Source of the DNA: Campylobacterales bacterium
GTDB taxonomy: Bacteria; Campylobacterota; Campylobacteria; Campylobacterales; Sulfurovaceae
Direction of reading: 5' to 3'
NCBI GenBank assembly: GCA_014763905.1
Contig: JACXUN010000079.1
Coordinates: 1 to 7,244, forward strand
Length of the DNA: 7,244 bases
Each line of letters begins with the position of its first letter. The stretch's first letter is position 1. The position numbers and the translations under genes are program-made. Positions 1 to 5,920 of the stretch are shown one piece after another. Below the pieces are notes generated by a model. The model saw only the letters and a list, made by a program, of their open reading frames with translations, ran no database searches and was not told the origin of the DNA.

Positions 1-22
1 AAAAAACAAAGATTTTAAAGTT

Positions 23-1219
23 TCATTTAGAAACACCTAAGGCTAAATTTACATCAAATTTGGTTTTGTTCTTTAACATTACAAATATTGTTTTTAGAAG
101 TTTATTTGCAACGGCAATAACAGCTTGTTTGAATTTTTTACCTTCTTCTCTTTTTTTAGAGAAATAGAGTTTAAACTTTTCACAAGAGCGGATAGTTCCA
201 ATTGCCATTTGCCAAATGGTTCTTCTAAGGTAGGCATTACCTCTTTTTGAGATTTTGCCTCTATAGTTGACTGAAGAGCCACTCTGTCTAACCGATGGGT
301 CAATTCCAATAAAAGCACAAAGTTGTTTTACGGAATCAAACCTATCAACAGAGGAGACTTCAACCATAAAGTTTTTAGAAGTTACTGCACCTATACCAGG
401 TATTGATTGCAATATATCAATATTATCATTGATGTCAGTATCTTCTAAAGAGTTTTCAAGCTCTGAATCTAAGATGGATAATTCTTCTTGAATAGCTATT
501 AATCTTCTAATTTTAGAAGTTAAAACCTTTTCAAGATATTTATCGGATACGGCAATTGAAGTTTTTGCTAGGGTTAATATATCTCTGGCTGTAATTTTAA
601 CTTTATTGCCACTTGTATCATCTAGTATTTGTTGGATTTTCTTCTCCTTTAAGTTCTTAATCGCTTTACGGCTAGGAGCTTTAAGAAGCAGATTTAAAAT
701 GCTCTTTGTAAATATATTTGTGTTCTTTAACAATTCAGGAAATAGTTGCACTACATTAGCTTTTATTTCAGTTTTTAATCTTGCTATATCTTTTGAGAGG
801 CTTTCTCTTTCTCGGATAAGTGGTCTGATATTTTCAATAATATCAGGCGAAGCAAGATGTAATGACTGATGTGATTTTAAACTAAACAACGCGATTGAAG
901 TAGCGTCTTTTTTATCATTCTTAGTTTTTCTAAGTGTGGTTGAACCAATAAAACTCTTTATGAGTATTGGATTAATTACTACACACTTAAAACTATTTTC
1001 TAGTAAAAAAGACAATAGTGGTAAATGATAAATACCAGTTGCTTCCATTGCTATTAAAAGCTCTTCTTTGGAATAAGAGGATAGATACTCCAACAAAGTA
1101 TCAAATCCATCTCTAGCCATTGTAAGCTTCACCTCTAGTTTAATTTCACCACTACCCTCAAGTAGTGTTACATCAAAGCTGTCTTTAGAAATATCTACTC
1201 CTATGAATTGTTTAATCAT
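23..1219 (-). CDS. IS110-family transposase (DEDD recombinase)
   Basis: This 398-aa protein catalyses excision and insertion of the element through a RuvC-like DEDD domain and a C-terminal serine-containing domain. Seen in the sequence: N-terminal VDIS with D9, AMEATG with E59, and NDKKDA with D102 and D105, which together form the DEDD set. A central helical, coiled-coil-like linker covers about 130-265. A helix-hairpin-helix-like SIPGIGAVTS lies at 272-281. The C-terminal transposase_20 domain (about 268-360) carries FIGIDPSVRQSGSS, with candidate nucleophile serines 313-316, then GKISKRGNAYLRR. The ATG at 1219 is preferred because AAAGG lies 8 nt upstream; a GTG one codon earlier (1222) would also work. 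No frameshift or lost catalytic residue is seen, so the enzyme could be active. In IS110-group elements this protein works with a guide RNA encoded upstream of the gene, and a suitable structured region is present here (1223-1435). Confidence 0.95.
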   Translation of the reverse strand: MIKQFIGVDISKDSFDVTLLEGSGEIKLEVKLTMARDGFDTLLEYLSSYSKEELLIAMEATGIYHLPLLSFLLENSFKCVVINPILIKSFIGSTTLRKTKNDKKDATSIALFSLKSHQSLHLASPDIIENIRPLIRERESLSKDIARLKTEIKANVVQLFPELLKNTNIFTKSILNLLLKAPSRKAIKNLKEKKIQQILDDTSGNKVKITARDILTLAKTSIAVSDKYLEKVLTSKIRRLIAIQEELSILDSELENSLEDTDINDNIDILQSIPGIGAVTSKNFMVEVSSVDRFDSVKQLCAFIGIDPSVRQSGSSVNYRGKISKRGNAYLRRTIWQMAIGTIRSCEKFKLYFSKKREEGKKFKQAVIAVANKLLKTIFVMLKNKTKFDVNLALGVSK

Positions 1220-1234
1220 CACAAATACCTTTAC

Positions 1235-1434
1235 AAAAATGTTCTTTTACATACAAACAGATAAGCAACCTTGCTTTTATCCTATCTCCATAATGACAGG
1301 GACTCTAAGTCCAATCAACCTATTGGGATTATCAGCAAGTGATAGACTCCTTGGAGATTTAATAAAACTTCTTGAAAAGTTCTATCATTGATCTATTAAA
1401 AATGTGATCATCTTGCTTATCTCTTTGTATGTAA
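1235..1434 (-). ncRNA. Candidate bridge RNA region of the IS110 element
   Basis: The non-coding stretch upstream of the transposase start can fold extensively when read in the transposase direction. A long outer stem comes from the arms 1413-1434 and 1247-1268. Inside it, a GATAG/CTATC stem (1382-1386 with 1341-1345) encloses two small hairpins (1377-1381 with 1366-1370, and 1353-1356 with 1347-1350). A second domain has stem 1328-1332 with 1290-1294, an asymmetric internal loop (15 nt and 5 nt), and an apical stem 1308-1312 with 1300-1304. Known biology: IS110-group elements encode a bridge RNA in this position whose internal loops pair with target and donor DNA. Assigning this region that role is inference from position and structure. 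No guide-to-target pairing could be tested, because the element's ends are unknown. The ends given here are approximate. Confidence 0.4.
1247..1434. repeat. 22-bp inverted repeat, one mismatch, 144-bp spacer
   Basis: The arms are 1247-1268 (TTACATACAAA...GATAAGCAA) and 1413-1434 (its reverse complement). They agree at 21 of 22 positions; the only mismatch is C1258 against C1423. Similarity stops abruptly on both sides. The left arm ends about 25 bp from the transposase start codon. The right arm overlaps the -35 region of the rightward small gene. A match of this length is very unlikely by chance in so short an interval. It may be the closing stem of an element-encoded RNA or a recombinase binding site. 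Confidence 0.9.
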
Positions 1435-1441
1435 TTATATA
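1413..1441 (+). promoter_or_regulatory. Putative sigma70 promoter for the small exported protein gene
   Basis: TTGCTT (1413-1418) and TATATA (1436-1441) are separated by 17 bp, about 22 bp ahead of the start codon at 1464. The -35 hexamer and most of the spacer coincide with the right arm of the inverted repeat, so the element's edge may have supplied part of this promoter. Confidence 0.5.
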
Positions 1442-1463
1442 AAACTTATTAGTAGGAGTTAAC

Positions 1464-1748
1464 ATGCTAAAAAAAATCATCATCATGTCACTTTTAATAG
1501 TGAGTTGTGCGTTGGCTGTCGGGGAAACAGAAATCGCAAAAGGAGATAGTACTGAGACAAAGATTTTAAAACTGAAACTTCAAGTTCATGAGTTACAGGA
1601 GCAGAATCGTGTGTTAAAAGATACAATTGAACAACTGAATATGGATGAAGAGGGGGTGCCGTCGGATAAACGGCAGAAGGCTATTCAGGAGTTGAGACGG
1701 CAGCTTCAAGAGAGTATCAAAGTGAGTCTGGCTGTTCCTAATTCCTGA
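1464..1748 (+). CDS. Small exported coiled-coil protein, possible lipoprotein
   Basis: This 94-aa protein is not recognised as a named family. The N-terminus MLKKIIIMSLLIVSCALAVGE is a signal peptide: two lysines, a hydrophobic core, then either a lipobox (IVSC, lipidated Cys at residue 15) or a signal peptidase I site (ALA before VG). The mature part from about residue 31 is highly charged with regularly spaced leucines, isoleucines and valines (KILKLKLQVHELQEQNRVLKD), indicating a coiled coil to about residue 58. After a short break around EEGVPSD, a second helix runs from about 67 to 86. The start is fixed by AGGAG (1454-1458) 5 nt before the ATG. The end overlaps the convergent permease gene by 11 bp. 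A periplasmic or membrane-anchored structural or adaptor role is a guess. It may be the remainder of a locus disturbed by the neighbouring IS. Confidence 0.75.
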   Translation: MLKKIIIMSLLIVSCALAVGETEIAKGDSTETKILKLKLQVHELQEQNRVLKDTIEQLNMDEEGVPSDKRQKAIQELRRQLQESIKVSLAVPNS

Positions 1749-2784
1749 TAATATATTTATGGGCATTATGCCCATAAAGATCAATATAGACACGGGAGAT
1801 GGCGATCAAAAAAGAAGTGATCGCCGGTCCTAATATCATCCCCCAAAAACCGTAACTACTCATACCGGCTAAGATTGAGAAAAAGATCAAAAGTTCATTA
1901 ATCTGAACTGTACTGTGCAGTACCTCCTCTTTGATATATTTGATAATCATTGGTTTGATAAAGGTATCAGCAATAATCGAAATAACAATTATCGAGTAGG
2001 CAGCGATAAAGATCGCAGCGTTCGCATTGAGCGTATTCCATGCAAAGAGAGATACCGGAATCCAAAGGATGGCTCCACCTACGATCGGAATCAGTGACGC
2101 AAATCCATAAAGCATTCCAAAAAGTAAGCCGTCAAAACCAAAAAAACTAACCATCATGCCAAACAGTATTCCTTCAAAAATCGCGGTAACAATAATGGAG
2201 TAGAAGACAATCTCCATCGTGGAAGAGATGTCTGAGAGTACTTTATTGCCCTCCTCGTCTCGCATTGGAAGCAGATCACGAATGATAAGAAAAAGTTTTT
2301 CGCCGTATAGATTGAGAATAAAAAAGAAAACAATCACCAAAAAGACATTTTTGATAAATCCAAACCCTTTGCTTCCGGCTTTGGTAATGGTATCGGTTGA
2401 GGTTTTGATGGTCTCTAAAATTTTTTCGTTATTGATATTCTCCTCAAACCACTCATCCAAAATGGGGATACCGTCTGCTAGTGTAGAAAGTTTCACAGTG
2501 GTATTGGTAATAATCTCACTGTCTAGTGCAGTCAGATAGTGTACGCCAATGGTTGCGATATAGATAATCGGTACAAACAGAATCACAAACAGCAAAAAAG
2601 TTAAAAGTAAAGCGGAGAAGAACTCGGAATCGATGCGTTTGGAAAAATATTGGTGCATATTGGTGGTTGCCATGGCGAGGAGGAGAGCAACTATCATCGA
2701 GAGTAAAAAGGATTGATAGATAGTATACGCTCCAAATACCGCCAACGCAAAGAGAATGGCAATAATTGAGTCGGTTTTTCTCAT
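1738..2784 (-). CDS. AI-2E family (PF01594) transporter/permease
   Basis: This 348-aa integral inner-membrane protein belongs to the family typified by TqsA, PerM and YdiK, whose members are proposed exporters of small molecules or ions; the substrate here is unknown. Hydrophobic segments lie at about 5-22, 25-40, 56-84, 143-165, 193-214, 217-245, 255-275 and 297-332. A soluble, polar region at about 85-140 lies between the third and fourth, as is usual for the family. Family hallmarks are visible: [15 protein letters not shown] (230-244), IKPMI (276-280) and GFWGMILGP (312-320). The length is normal for the family. The ATG overlaps the ruvB stop (ATGA) and no clear Shine-Dalgarno sequence is seen, so translation is probably coupled to ruvB. 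Its 3' end overlaps the convergent small gene by 11 bp. The family name does not establish autoinducer-2 transport. Confidence 0.9.
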   Translation of the reverse strand: MRKTDSIIAILFALAVFGAYTIYQSFLLSMIVALLLAMATTNMHQYFSKRIDSEFFSALLLTFLLFVILFVPIIYIATIGVHYLTALDSEIITNTTVKLSTLADGIPILDEWFEENINNEKILETIKTSTDTITKAGSKGFGFIKNVFLVIVFFFILNLYGEKLFLIIRDLLPMRDEEGNKVLSDISSTMEIVFYSIIVTAIFEGILFGMMVSFFGFDGLLFGMLYGFASLIPIVGGAILWIPVSLFAWNTLNANAAIFIAAYSIIVISIIADTFIKPMIIKYIKEEVLHSTVQINELLIFFSILAGMSSYGFWGMILGPAITSFLIAISRVYIDLYGHNAHKYIIRN

Positions 2785-3791
2785 AGCAGGGTATCTTTTG
2801 TATAAGGTGTAAGTTTGAAATGTTCGTATGATTTGGCAGTGGCGATACGCCCTCGTGCCGTCCGTTCGATATAACCATTGGCAAGCAGATAAGGCTCCAA
2901 AACATCTTCGATGGTTCCCTCATCTTCACTGAGAGCCGCCGCAATGGTACTCAACCCCATCGGGCGACCTTTTGCCGAGATGAGCAGTTCCAGCAGGCGG
3001 ATATCCTCTTCATCGAAGCCTATCTCATTGACACCGAGTTGATTGAGTCCGAACTGTGTGGTCGTGAGAGTAATCTCATTTTCATTGGCGACTTCCGCAA
3101 AGTCACGAACCCGACGCAGCAGCCGCAGAGCCAAACGGGGTGTCCCGCGGCTGCGTTTGGCGATCTCATAAGCAGCATTTTGCTGGGTGCGTTTATTGAG
3201 CTTGATCGAAGCGAGACGAACGATCTCCCCTAACTCTTCTGGGGTATAGAACTGCATACGGAAGTGCATTCCAAATCGTTCGCGAAGCGGATGAGAGAGC
3301 ATTCCGGCACGGGTTGTGGCTCCGATGAGTGTAAAACGTGGCAGATCGATTTTGACAGTCTGTGCTGCCGGACCTGAACCGATAATAATATCGAGTCGGA
3401 AATCCTCCATCGCCGAATAGAGTATCTCTTCTATTGCCGGGGTCATTCGGTGAATCTCATCGATAAAGAGGATATCGCCCTCTTCGATATTGGTCAATAT
3501 AGCGGCGAGATCACCCGATTTTTCGATCATAGGAGCGGCGGTCGTTTTGATCTGAGCATTCATCTGAATGGCAATGAGATTGGCAATGGTAGTTTTTCCT
3601 AATCCCGGAGGACCAAAGAATAGGATATGATCCAGAGCCTCTTCCCGTTTGAGACTTGCTTCGATAAAGACTTTGAGATTTTTTTTGATCTGTTCTTGTC
3701 CGATATACTCTTCCCATGAGGTAGGACGCAAAGAGAGTTCCACATTTTGTTCCAGATCAAATTTTTCTATATCTACTATACGTTCTACCAT
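2781..3791 (-). CDS. ruvB: Holliday junction ATP-dependent DNA helicase RuvB
   Basis: This 336-aa AAA+ motor drives branch migration of Holliday junctions together with RuvA, ahead of RuvC cleavage. Motifs in order: [12 protein letters not shown] (21-32), Walker [10 protein letters not shown] (60-68), Walker B LFIDEIH (108-114), sensor 1 GATTRAG (157-163), arginine-finger region HPLRERFG (167-174), sensor 2 RGTPR (215-219), and a C-terminal winged-helix domain (about 255-330) with [10 protein letters not shown] and ERTARGR. Length and motifs are complete, so it should be functional. The ATG at 3791 has only a weak purine-rich site before it. The gene lies 62 bp downstream of panB on the same strand, with no convincing promoter in the gap, and overlaps the following permease gene by 4 bp. 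No ruvA or ruvC is in the window. Confidence 0.98.
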   Translation of the reverse strand: MVERIVDIEKFDLEQNVELSLRPTSWEEYIGQEQIKKNLKVFIEASLKREEALDHILFFGPPGLGKTTIANLIAIQMNAQIKTTAAPMIEKSGDLAAILTNIEEGDILFIDEIHRMTPAIEEILYSAMEDFRLDIIIGSGPAAQTVKIDLPRFTLIGATTRAGMLSHPLRERFGMHFRMQFYTPEELGEIVRLASIKLNKRTQQNAAYEIAKRSRGTPRLALRLLRRVRDFAEVANENEITLTTTQFGLNQLGVNEIGFDEEDIRLLELLISAKGRPMGLSTIAAALSEDEGTIEDVLEPYLLANGYIERTARGRIATAKSYEHFKLTPYTKDTLL

Positions 3792-3853
3792 TACCAGTCC
3801 AAATTTTTAAGCTGTCGCGTGACATTTTTCACGGTTAGTTTTTCACTCTTCAC

Positions 3854-4666
3854 TTAATAGGTAAACTCCTCGCTTGGGAATTGTCGGTTTTTCACCTCTT
3901 GGGTGTAGTGCGATAAGCTTTCACGGATAAGTGTGGCTCCATTGCAATACTGCTTCACAAATTTTGGTTTGAATGCCTCAAAGAAACCGAACATATCACT
4001 CCAGACCAATACTTGCCCATCAGTATCGACACCGGCACCGATTCCGATAGTCGGGATAGAGACCGCTTCGGTAATCGCTTTGGCGGCTTCACTTTTAACT
4101 CCTTCTACGACGATGGCAAAGGCTCCGGCTGCCTCCAAGGCTTGGGCATCTTCGATGAGTCGATCGATATCGGCTTGATCTTTTCCGCGGATTTTATATC
4201 CGCCGTCACTGCGTAAAAACTGCGGCATGAGTCCAATATGTCCCAGTACGGCGATGGAGTTTTGCGTTAACGCTTTGACGATATAGGCTCGCTCTTTTCC
4301 CCCTTCGATCTTTACCGCTTGGGCATTGGTCTCTTGGTAGGCTCGGGTAGCATTGCGGATGGCAGTTTCTTCATTGATATAAGAGCCAAACGGCATATCC
4401 AAAACAATCAACGGCAATGACGCTCCGTTGCAGACCGCTTGCGTATGATAGATCATCTGATCCATAGTCGCAGATAGCGTATCTTCCTTACCCAAGAAGC
4501 TCATATTGAGACTGTCACCGACTAAAATCATATCGACCTGACCGTCAAACAACTTGGCAAAGAGGGCATCATAAGCGGTGACCATCGTGATCGGCTCTAC
4601 CCCTTTCATCTTGGCAATGGTACTGAGTGTTACTTTCTTTGCAACATTTTCGGTATGAATACTCAT
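3854..4666 (-). CDS. panB: 3-methyl-2-oxobutanoate hydroxymethyltransferase PanB
   Basis: This 270-aa cytoplasmic enzyme transfers a hydroxymethyl group from 5,10-methylene-tetrahydrofolate to alpha-ketoisovalerate, giving ketopantoate, the first committed step of pantothenate and coenzyme A synthesis. The TIM-barrel signatures are all present: MVTAYDALFA (28-37), LVGDSLNM with metal-ligand D51 (48-55), VLDMPFGSY with D90 (88-96), VKIEGG with K119 and E121 (118-123), GHIGLMPQ (142-149), EGV with the expected catalytic E189 (188-190), and IGIGAG (207-212). Length is typical. The ATG is preceded by AAGG with a 9-nt spacer. A 91-bp palindrome begins 18 bp upstream of the start, so panB's promoter or leader must involve it. 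panB is the first gene of the leftward panB-ruvB-permease cluster. Confidence 0.97.
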   Translation of the reverse strand: MSIHTENVAKKVTLSTIAKMKGVEPITMVTAYDALFAKLFDGQVDMILVGDSLNMSFLGKEDTLSATMDQMIYHTQAVCNGASLPLIVLDMPFGSYINEETAIRNATRAYQETNAQAVKIEGGKERAYIVKALTQNSIAVLGHIGLMPQFLRSDGGYKIRGKDQADIDRLIEDAQALEAAGAFAIVVEGVKSEAAKAITEAVSIPTIGIGAGVDTDGQVLVWSDMFGFFEAFKPKFVKQYCNGATLIRESLSHYTQEVKNRQFPSEEFTY

Positions 4667-4684
4667 TGTTTATTACCTTAATAT

Positions 4685-4775
4685 AAATTTGATTTCTTGT
4701 AAGACGTTATGCGAAATGCTCAGACCAAGGGGAGGATTTGTCGTTGAGTATAGCGTCTTACAAGAAATCAAATTT
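4685..4775. repeat. 91-bp palindromic element with perfect 22-bp arms (MITE-like or regulatory)
   Basis: The left arm 4685-4706 (AAATTTGATTTC...AAGACG) and right arm 4754-4775 are exact reverse complements over 22 bp. Pairing continues inward for six more positions (4707-4712 with 4748-4753) using two G-U pairs, so an RNA would form a stem of about 28 bp with a purine-rich loop region (4713-4747). The element fills most of the divergent panB-trpA intergenic space. No obvious flanking target duplication was found. A miniature inverted-repeat transposable element is one reading; a bidirectional terminator or operator is another. The loop contains GGGGAGG (4729-4735). Confidence 0.85.
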
Positions 4776-4804
4776 TTAGGAATTTTATCAAAAAAGTGTA
4801 TAAT
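4776..4804 (+). promoter_or_regulatory. Putative trpA promoter
   Basis: A consensus TATAAT lies at 4799-4804, preceded by an AT-rich stretch. The hexamer 17 bp upstream, TTAGGA (4776-4781), is a poor -35, which is common in Campylobacterota where the -10 dominates. Transcription would start near 4811, giving a leader of about 23 nt. The promoter begins directly at the outer edge of the 91-bp palindrome. Confidence 0.6.
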
Positions 4805-4833
4805 ACCATCAATTTTTTACAAAAGAGTTAAGA

Positions 4834-5574
4834 TTGAAACATTTAGTAGCCTATATTACGACAGGGTATCCCTCTTTAGAATTTACAGTAGATATGGCAC
4901 TCGCCTTAGGAGAAGCCGGTGTTGATACATTAGAGTTGGGTATTCCTTTCTCTGATCCGGTTGCCGATGGTTTGGTTATCGAAACGGCGAATCTCAAAGC
5001 GTTGCAAAACGGATTTAAAATTCAGCAGCTTTTTGATGTCTCTGCCAAGATCGCTCCGCATATCGATACACTCTGGATGGGATATTTCAATCCTTTTTAT
5101 CATAAAGGAGTCGATCTCTTTATCGAAGAGGCTCAAAAGAGCGGGGTGAATGGATTTATCATCCCTGATTTGCCGTTTGAAGAGGCTCAACCTTATAAAC
5201 CGATCATTGAAAAAGCCGGACTAAATCTGATCGATTTTATCGCTCCGACCGATAGCAAAGAGCGGATAGAACAAATCGTCACCGATGCCAAGAAGTTTAT
5301 CTACCTGGTTGCCTATGCCGGGATAACGGGAGCGAAGCAGCAAGAAGATCTCCAGCCGATCGTGAATGATATCAAAACCTTTACCGATACCCCGGTCTAT
5401 GTCGGGTTTGGCGTGAATGAAAAGACTGCCAAAGAGAAAGTCAAAGGGGTTGACGGGGTGATTGTCGGTTCTACCTTTGTCAATGTATTGTTGGATGAAT
5501 ATTTGTCTAATGTGCAAAAAATTCACAAAGTGGCGGCATTAGCCAAAGAGATCAAAGAAAAAATCAACGAATAA
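4834..5574 (+). CDS. trpA: Tryptophan synthase alpha chain
   Basis: This 246-aa protein cleaves indole-3-glycerol phosphate to indole and glyceraldehyde-3-phosphate, passing indole to TrpB in the alpha2-beta2 complex. Signatures: ITTGYP (8-13), LELGIPFSDPVADG with catalytic E34 and D45 (33-46), WMGYFNPFYHKG (81-92), IIPDLPFEE (109-117), loop-6 motif YAGITGA (161-167), and the phosphate-binding GFGV (191-194) and VGSTFV (211-216). The TTG start at 4834 is chosen because no ATG or GTG occurs in frame between it and an upstream stop (4801-4803), AGAG lies 6 nt upstream, and the next ATG (residue 21) would remove the first strand. The N-terminus is shorter than in E. coli, which appears usual for this lineage. 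An oddity is Leu47 where most TrpA proteins have Pro after ADG. trpB is not adjacent; trp genes are often scattered in this phylum. Confidence 0.96.
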   Translation: MKHLVAYITTGYPSLEFTVDMALALGEAGVDTLELGIPFSDPVADGLVIETANLKALQNGFKIQQLFDVSAKIAPHIDTLWMGYFNPFYHKGVDLFIEEAQKSGVNGFIIPDLPFEEAQPYKPIIEKAGLNLIDFIAPTDSKERIEQIVTDAKKFIYLVAYAGITGAKQQEDLQPIVNDIKTFTDTPVYVGFGVNEKTAKEKVKGVDGVIVGSTFVNVLLDEYLSNVQKIHKVAALAKEIKEKINE

Positions 5575-5580
5575 CTCTTT

Positions 5581-5612
5581 TTGATAAAACCCGCTAAAAA
5601 TTATGTTAATAT
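5581..5612 (+). promoter_or_regulatory. Possible promoter of the 68-aa coiled-coil gene
   Basis: TTGATA (5581-5586), a good -35 hexamer, is followed by the AT-rich TATGTTAATAT (5602-5612), in which the exact -10 is ambiguous because no hexamer is both near consensus and at 17-bp spacing. It lies just after the trpA stop. Read-through from trpA is the alternative, since no terminator hairpin was found between the genes. Confidence 0.35.
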
Positions 5613-5642
5613 ATTTATTTAAACTTAAATAATGGAGAAGAG

Positions 5643-5849
5643 ATGAGCAACCCAACTGCATTGGAAGAACTCAGTAAAAAAATCACTTTGGTTATTGAAA
5701 AATTTAATCAAGTTTATAGTGAAAACAATGAACTTAAGGCACAATTGGCACTAAAAGAGGAAGAGATTTTAAAACTAAAAGAAGATAGTGATTTGATTAA
5801 TATGGAACTTGAAGATATTAATGAAAAAATTAATCGTATGCTCTCTTGA
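5643..5849 (+). CDS. Small coiled-coil protein, ZapB-like in size and composition
   Basis: This 68-aa cytoplasmic protein has no signal peptide or membrane segment. Nearly the whole chain is a predicted coiled coil, with leucine and isoleucine at heptad-like spacing (LEELSKKITLVIEKF, NNELKAQLALKEEEILKLK, NMELEDINEKINRML) and many Glu and Lys residues. The start is supported by GGAG (5634-5637) 5 nt before the ATG. It resembles short division-associated coiled-coil proteins such as ZapB only in length and heptad pattern, so the function is unknown. Its stop codon (5847-5849) lies inside the -35 box of the ssrA promoter, so transcription through this gene would cross that promoter. Codon use matches a real gene. 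Confidence 0.75.
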   Translation: MSNPTALEELSKKITLVIEKFNQVYSENNELKAQLALKEEEILKLKEDSDLINMELEDINEKINRMLS

Positions 5850-5874
5850 CACAAACAAAATTTCATGTTATAAT
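5846..5874 (+). promoter_or_regulatory. Consensus sigma70 promoter of ssrA
   Basis: TTGACA (5846-5851) and TATAAT (5869-5874) are separated by exactly 17 bp, with an extended -10 TGT (5866-5868). Every promoter position matches the consensus, as suits a highly expressed stable RNA. Transcription should start near 5881, about 40 nt before the mature tmRNA 5' end. The -35 overlaps the stop codon of the preceding gene. Confidence 0.85.
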
Positions 5875-5881
5875 GAAATTT
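5858..5881. repeat. Palindrome over the ssrA -10 box
   Basis: AAATTTCAT (5858-5866) and ATGAAATTT (5873-5881) are perfect 9-bp inverted arms with a 6-bp spacer. The palindrome covers the extended -10 and reaches the expected start site, the geometry of a repressor operator. It is AT-rich, so a chance origin or a simple DNA-melting aid is possible. Confidence 0.6.
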
Positions 5882-5886
5882 CCTCT

Positions 5887-5912
5887 GTAGGTAATGATTC
5901 CACATTATCTAC
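5887..5912 (+). other. Hairpin in the pre-tmRNA 5' leader
   Basis: GTAGGTAATG (5887-5896) pairs with CATTATCTAC (5903-5912) over 10 positions, including one G-U pair, around the loop ATTCCA. It sits between the predicted start site and the mature tmRNA 5' end at 5921, so it would be removed by RNase P during maturation. It may help processing or protect the precursor. Confidence 0.6.
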
Positions 5913-5920
5913 GAGTGTAT

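Larger units (their letters stand above)
1..1435 (-). mobile_element. IS110-family insertion sequence, boundaries unresolved
   Basis: The element consists of a complete DEDD transposase gene (minus strand) plus about 210 bp of non-coding, hairpin-rich DNA on its 5' side. IS110-family elements lack classical terminal inverted repeats and make no consistent target duplication, so the ends cannot be read from one copy. Only 22 bp downstream of the transposase stop are visible, so the element's 3' end may lie outside the window. The right limit given is the outer edge of a 22-bp inverted-repeat arm (1434) and is a guess. The DNA is visibly more AT-rich than the ruvB and panB region, consistent with recent acquisition. 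The reading frame is intact. Confidence 0.75.

Noticed and set aside
606..869. Plus-strand open frame antisense to the transposase
   Set aside because: It mirrors the transposase coding frame and shows no independent signals.
1203..1391. 62-codon plus-strand open frame across the IS upstream region
   Set aside because: It runs antisense to the transposase start and through the structured non-coding region, and has no convincing ribosome site; better explained as a chance frame.
2516..2944. 142-codon minus-strand open frame spanning the ruvB-permease junction
   Set aside because: It lies in another frame over two well-supported genes, and its composition (many Cys, His and Arg) is that of a shadow frame.
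3828..3853. TTCAC repeated at 3828, 3842 and 3849 (multiples of 7 bp) in the panB-ruvB gap
   Set aside because: Only three short copies in AT-rich DNA; too weak to call an operator or repeat array.
4689..4925. 78-codon plus-strand open frame through the palindrome into trpA
   Set aside because: It reads across the inverted repeat and the trpA promoter and overlaps the well-supported trpA frame; no ribosome site.
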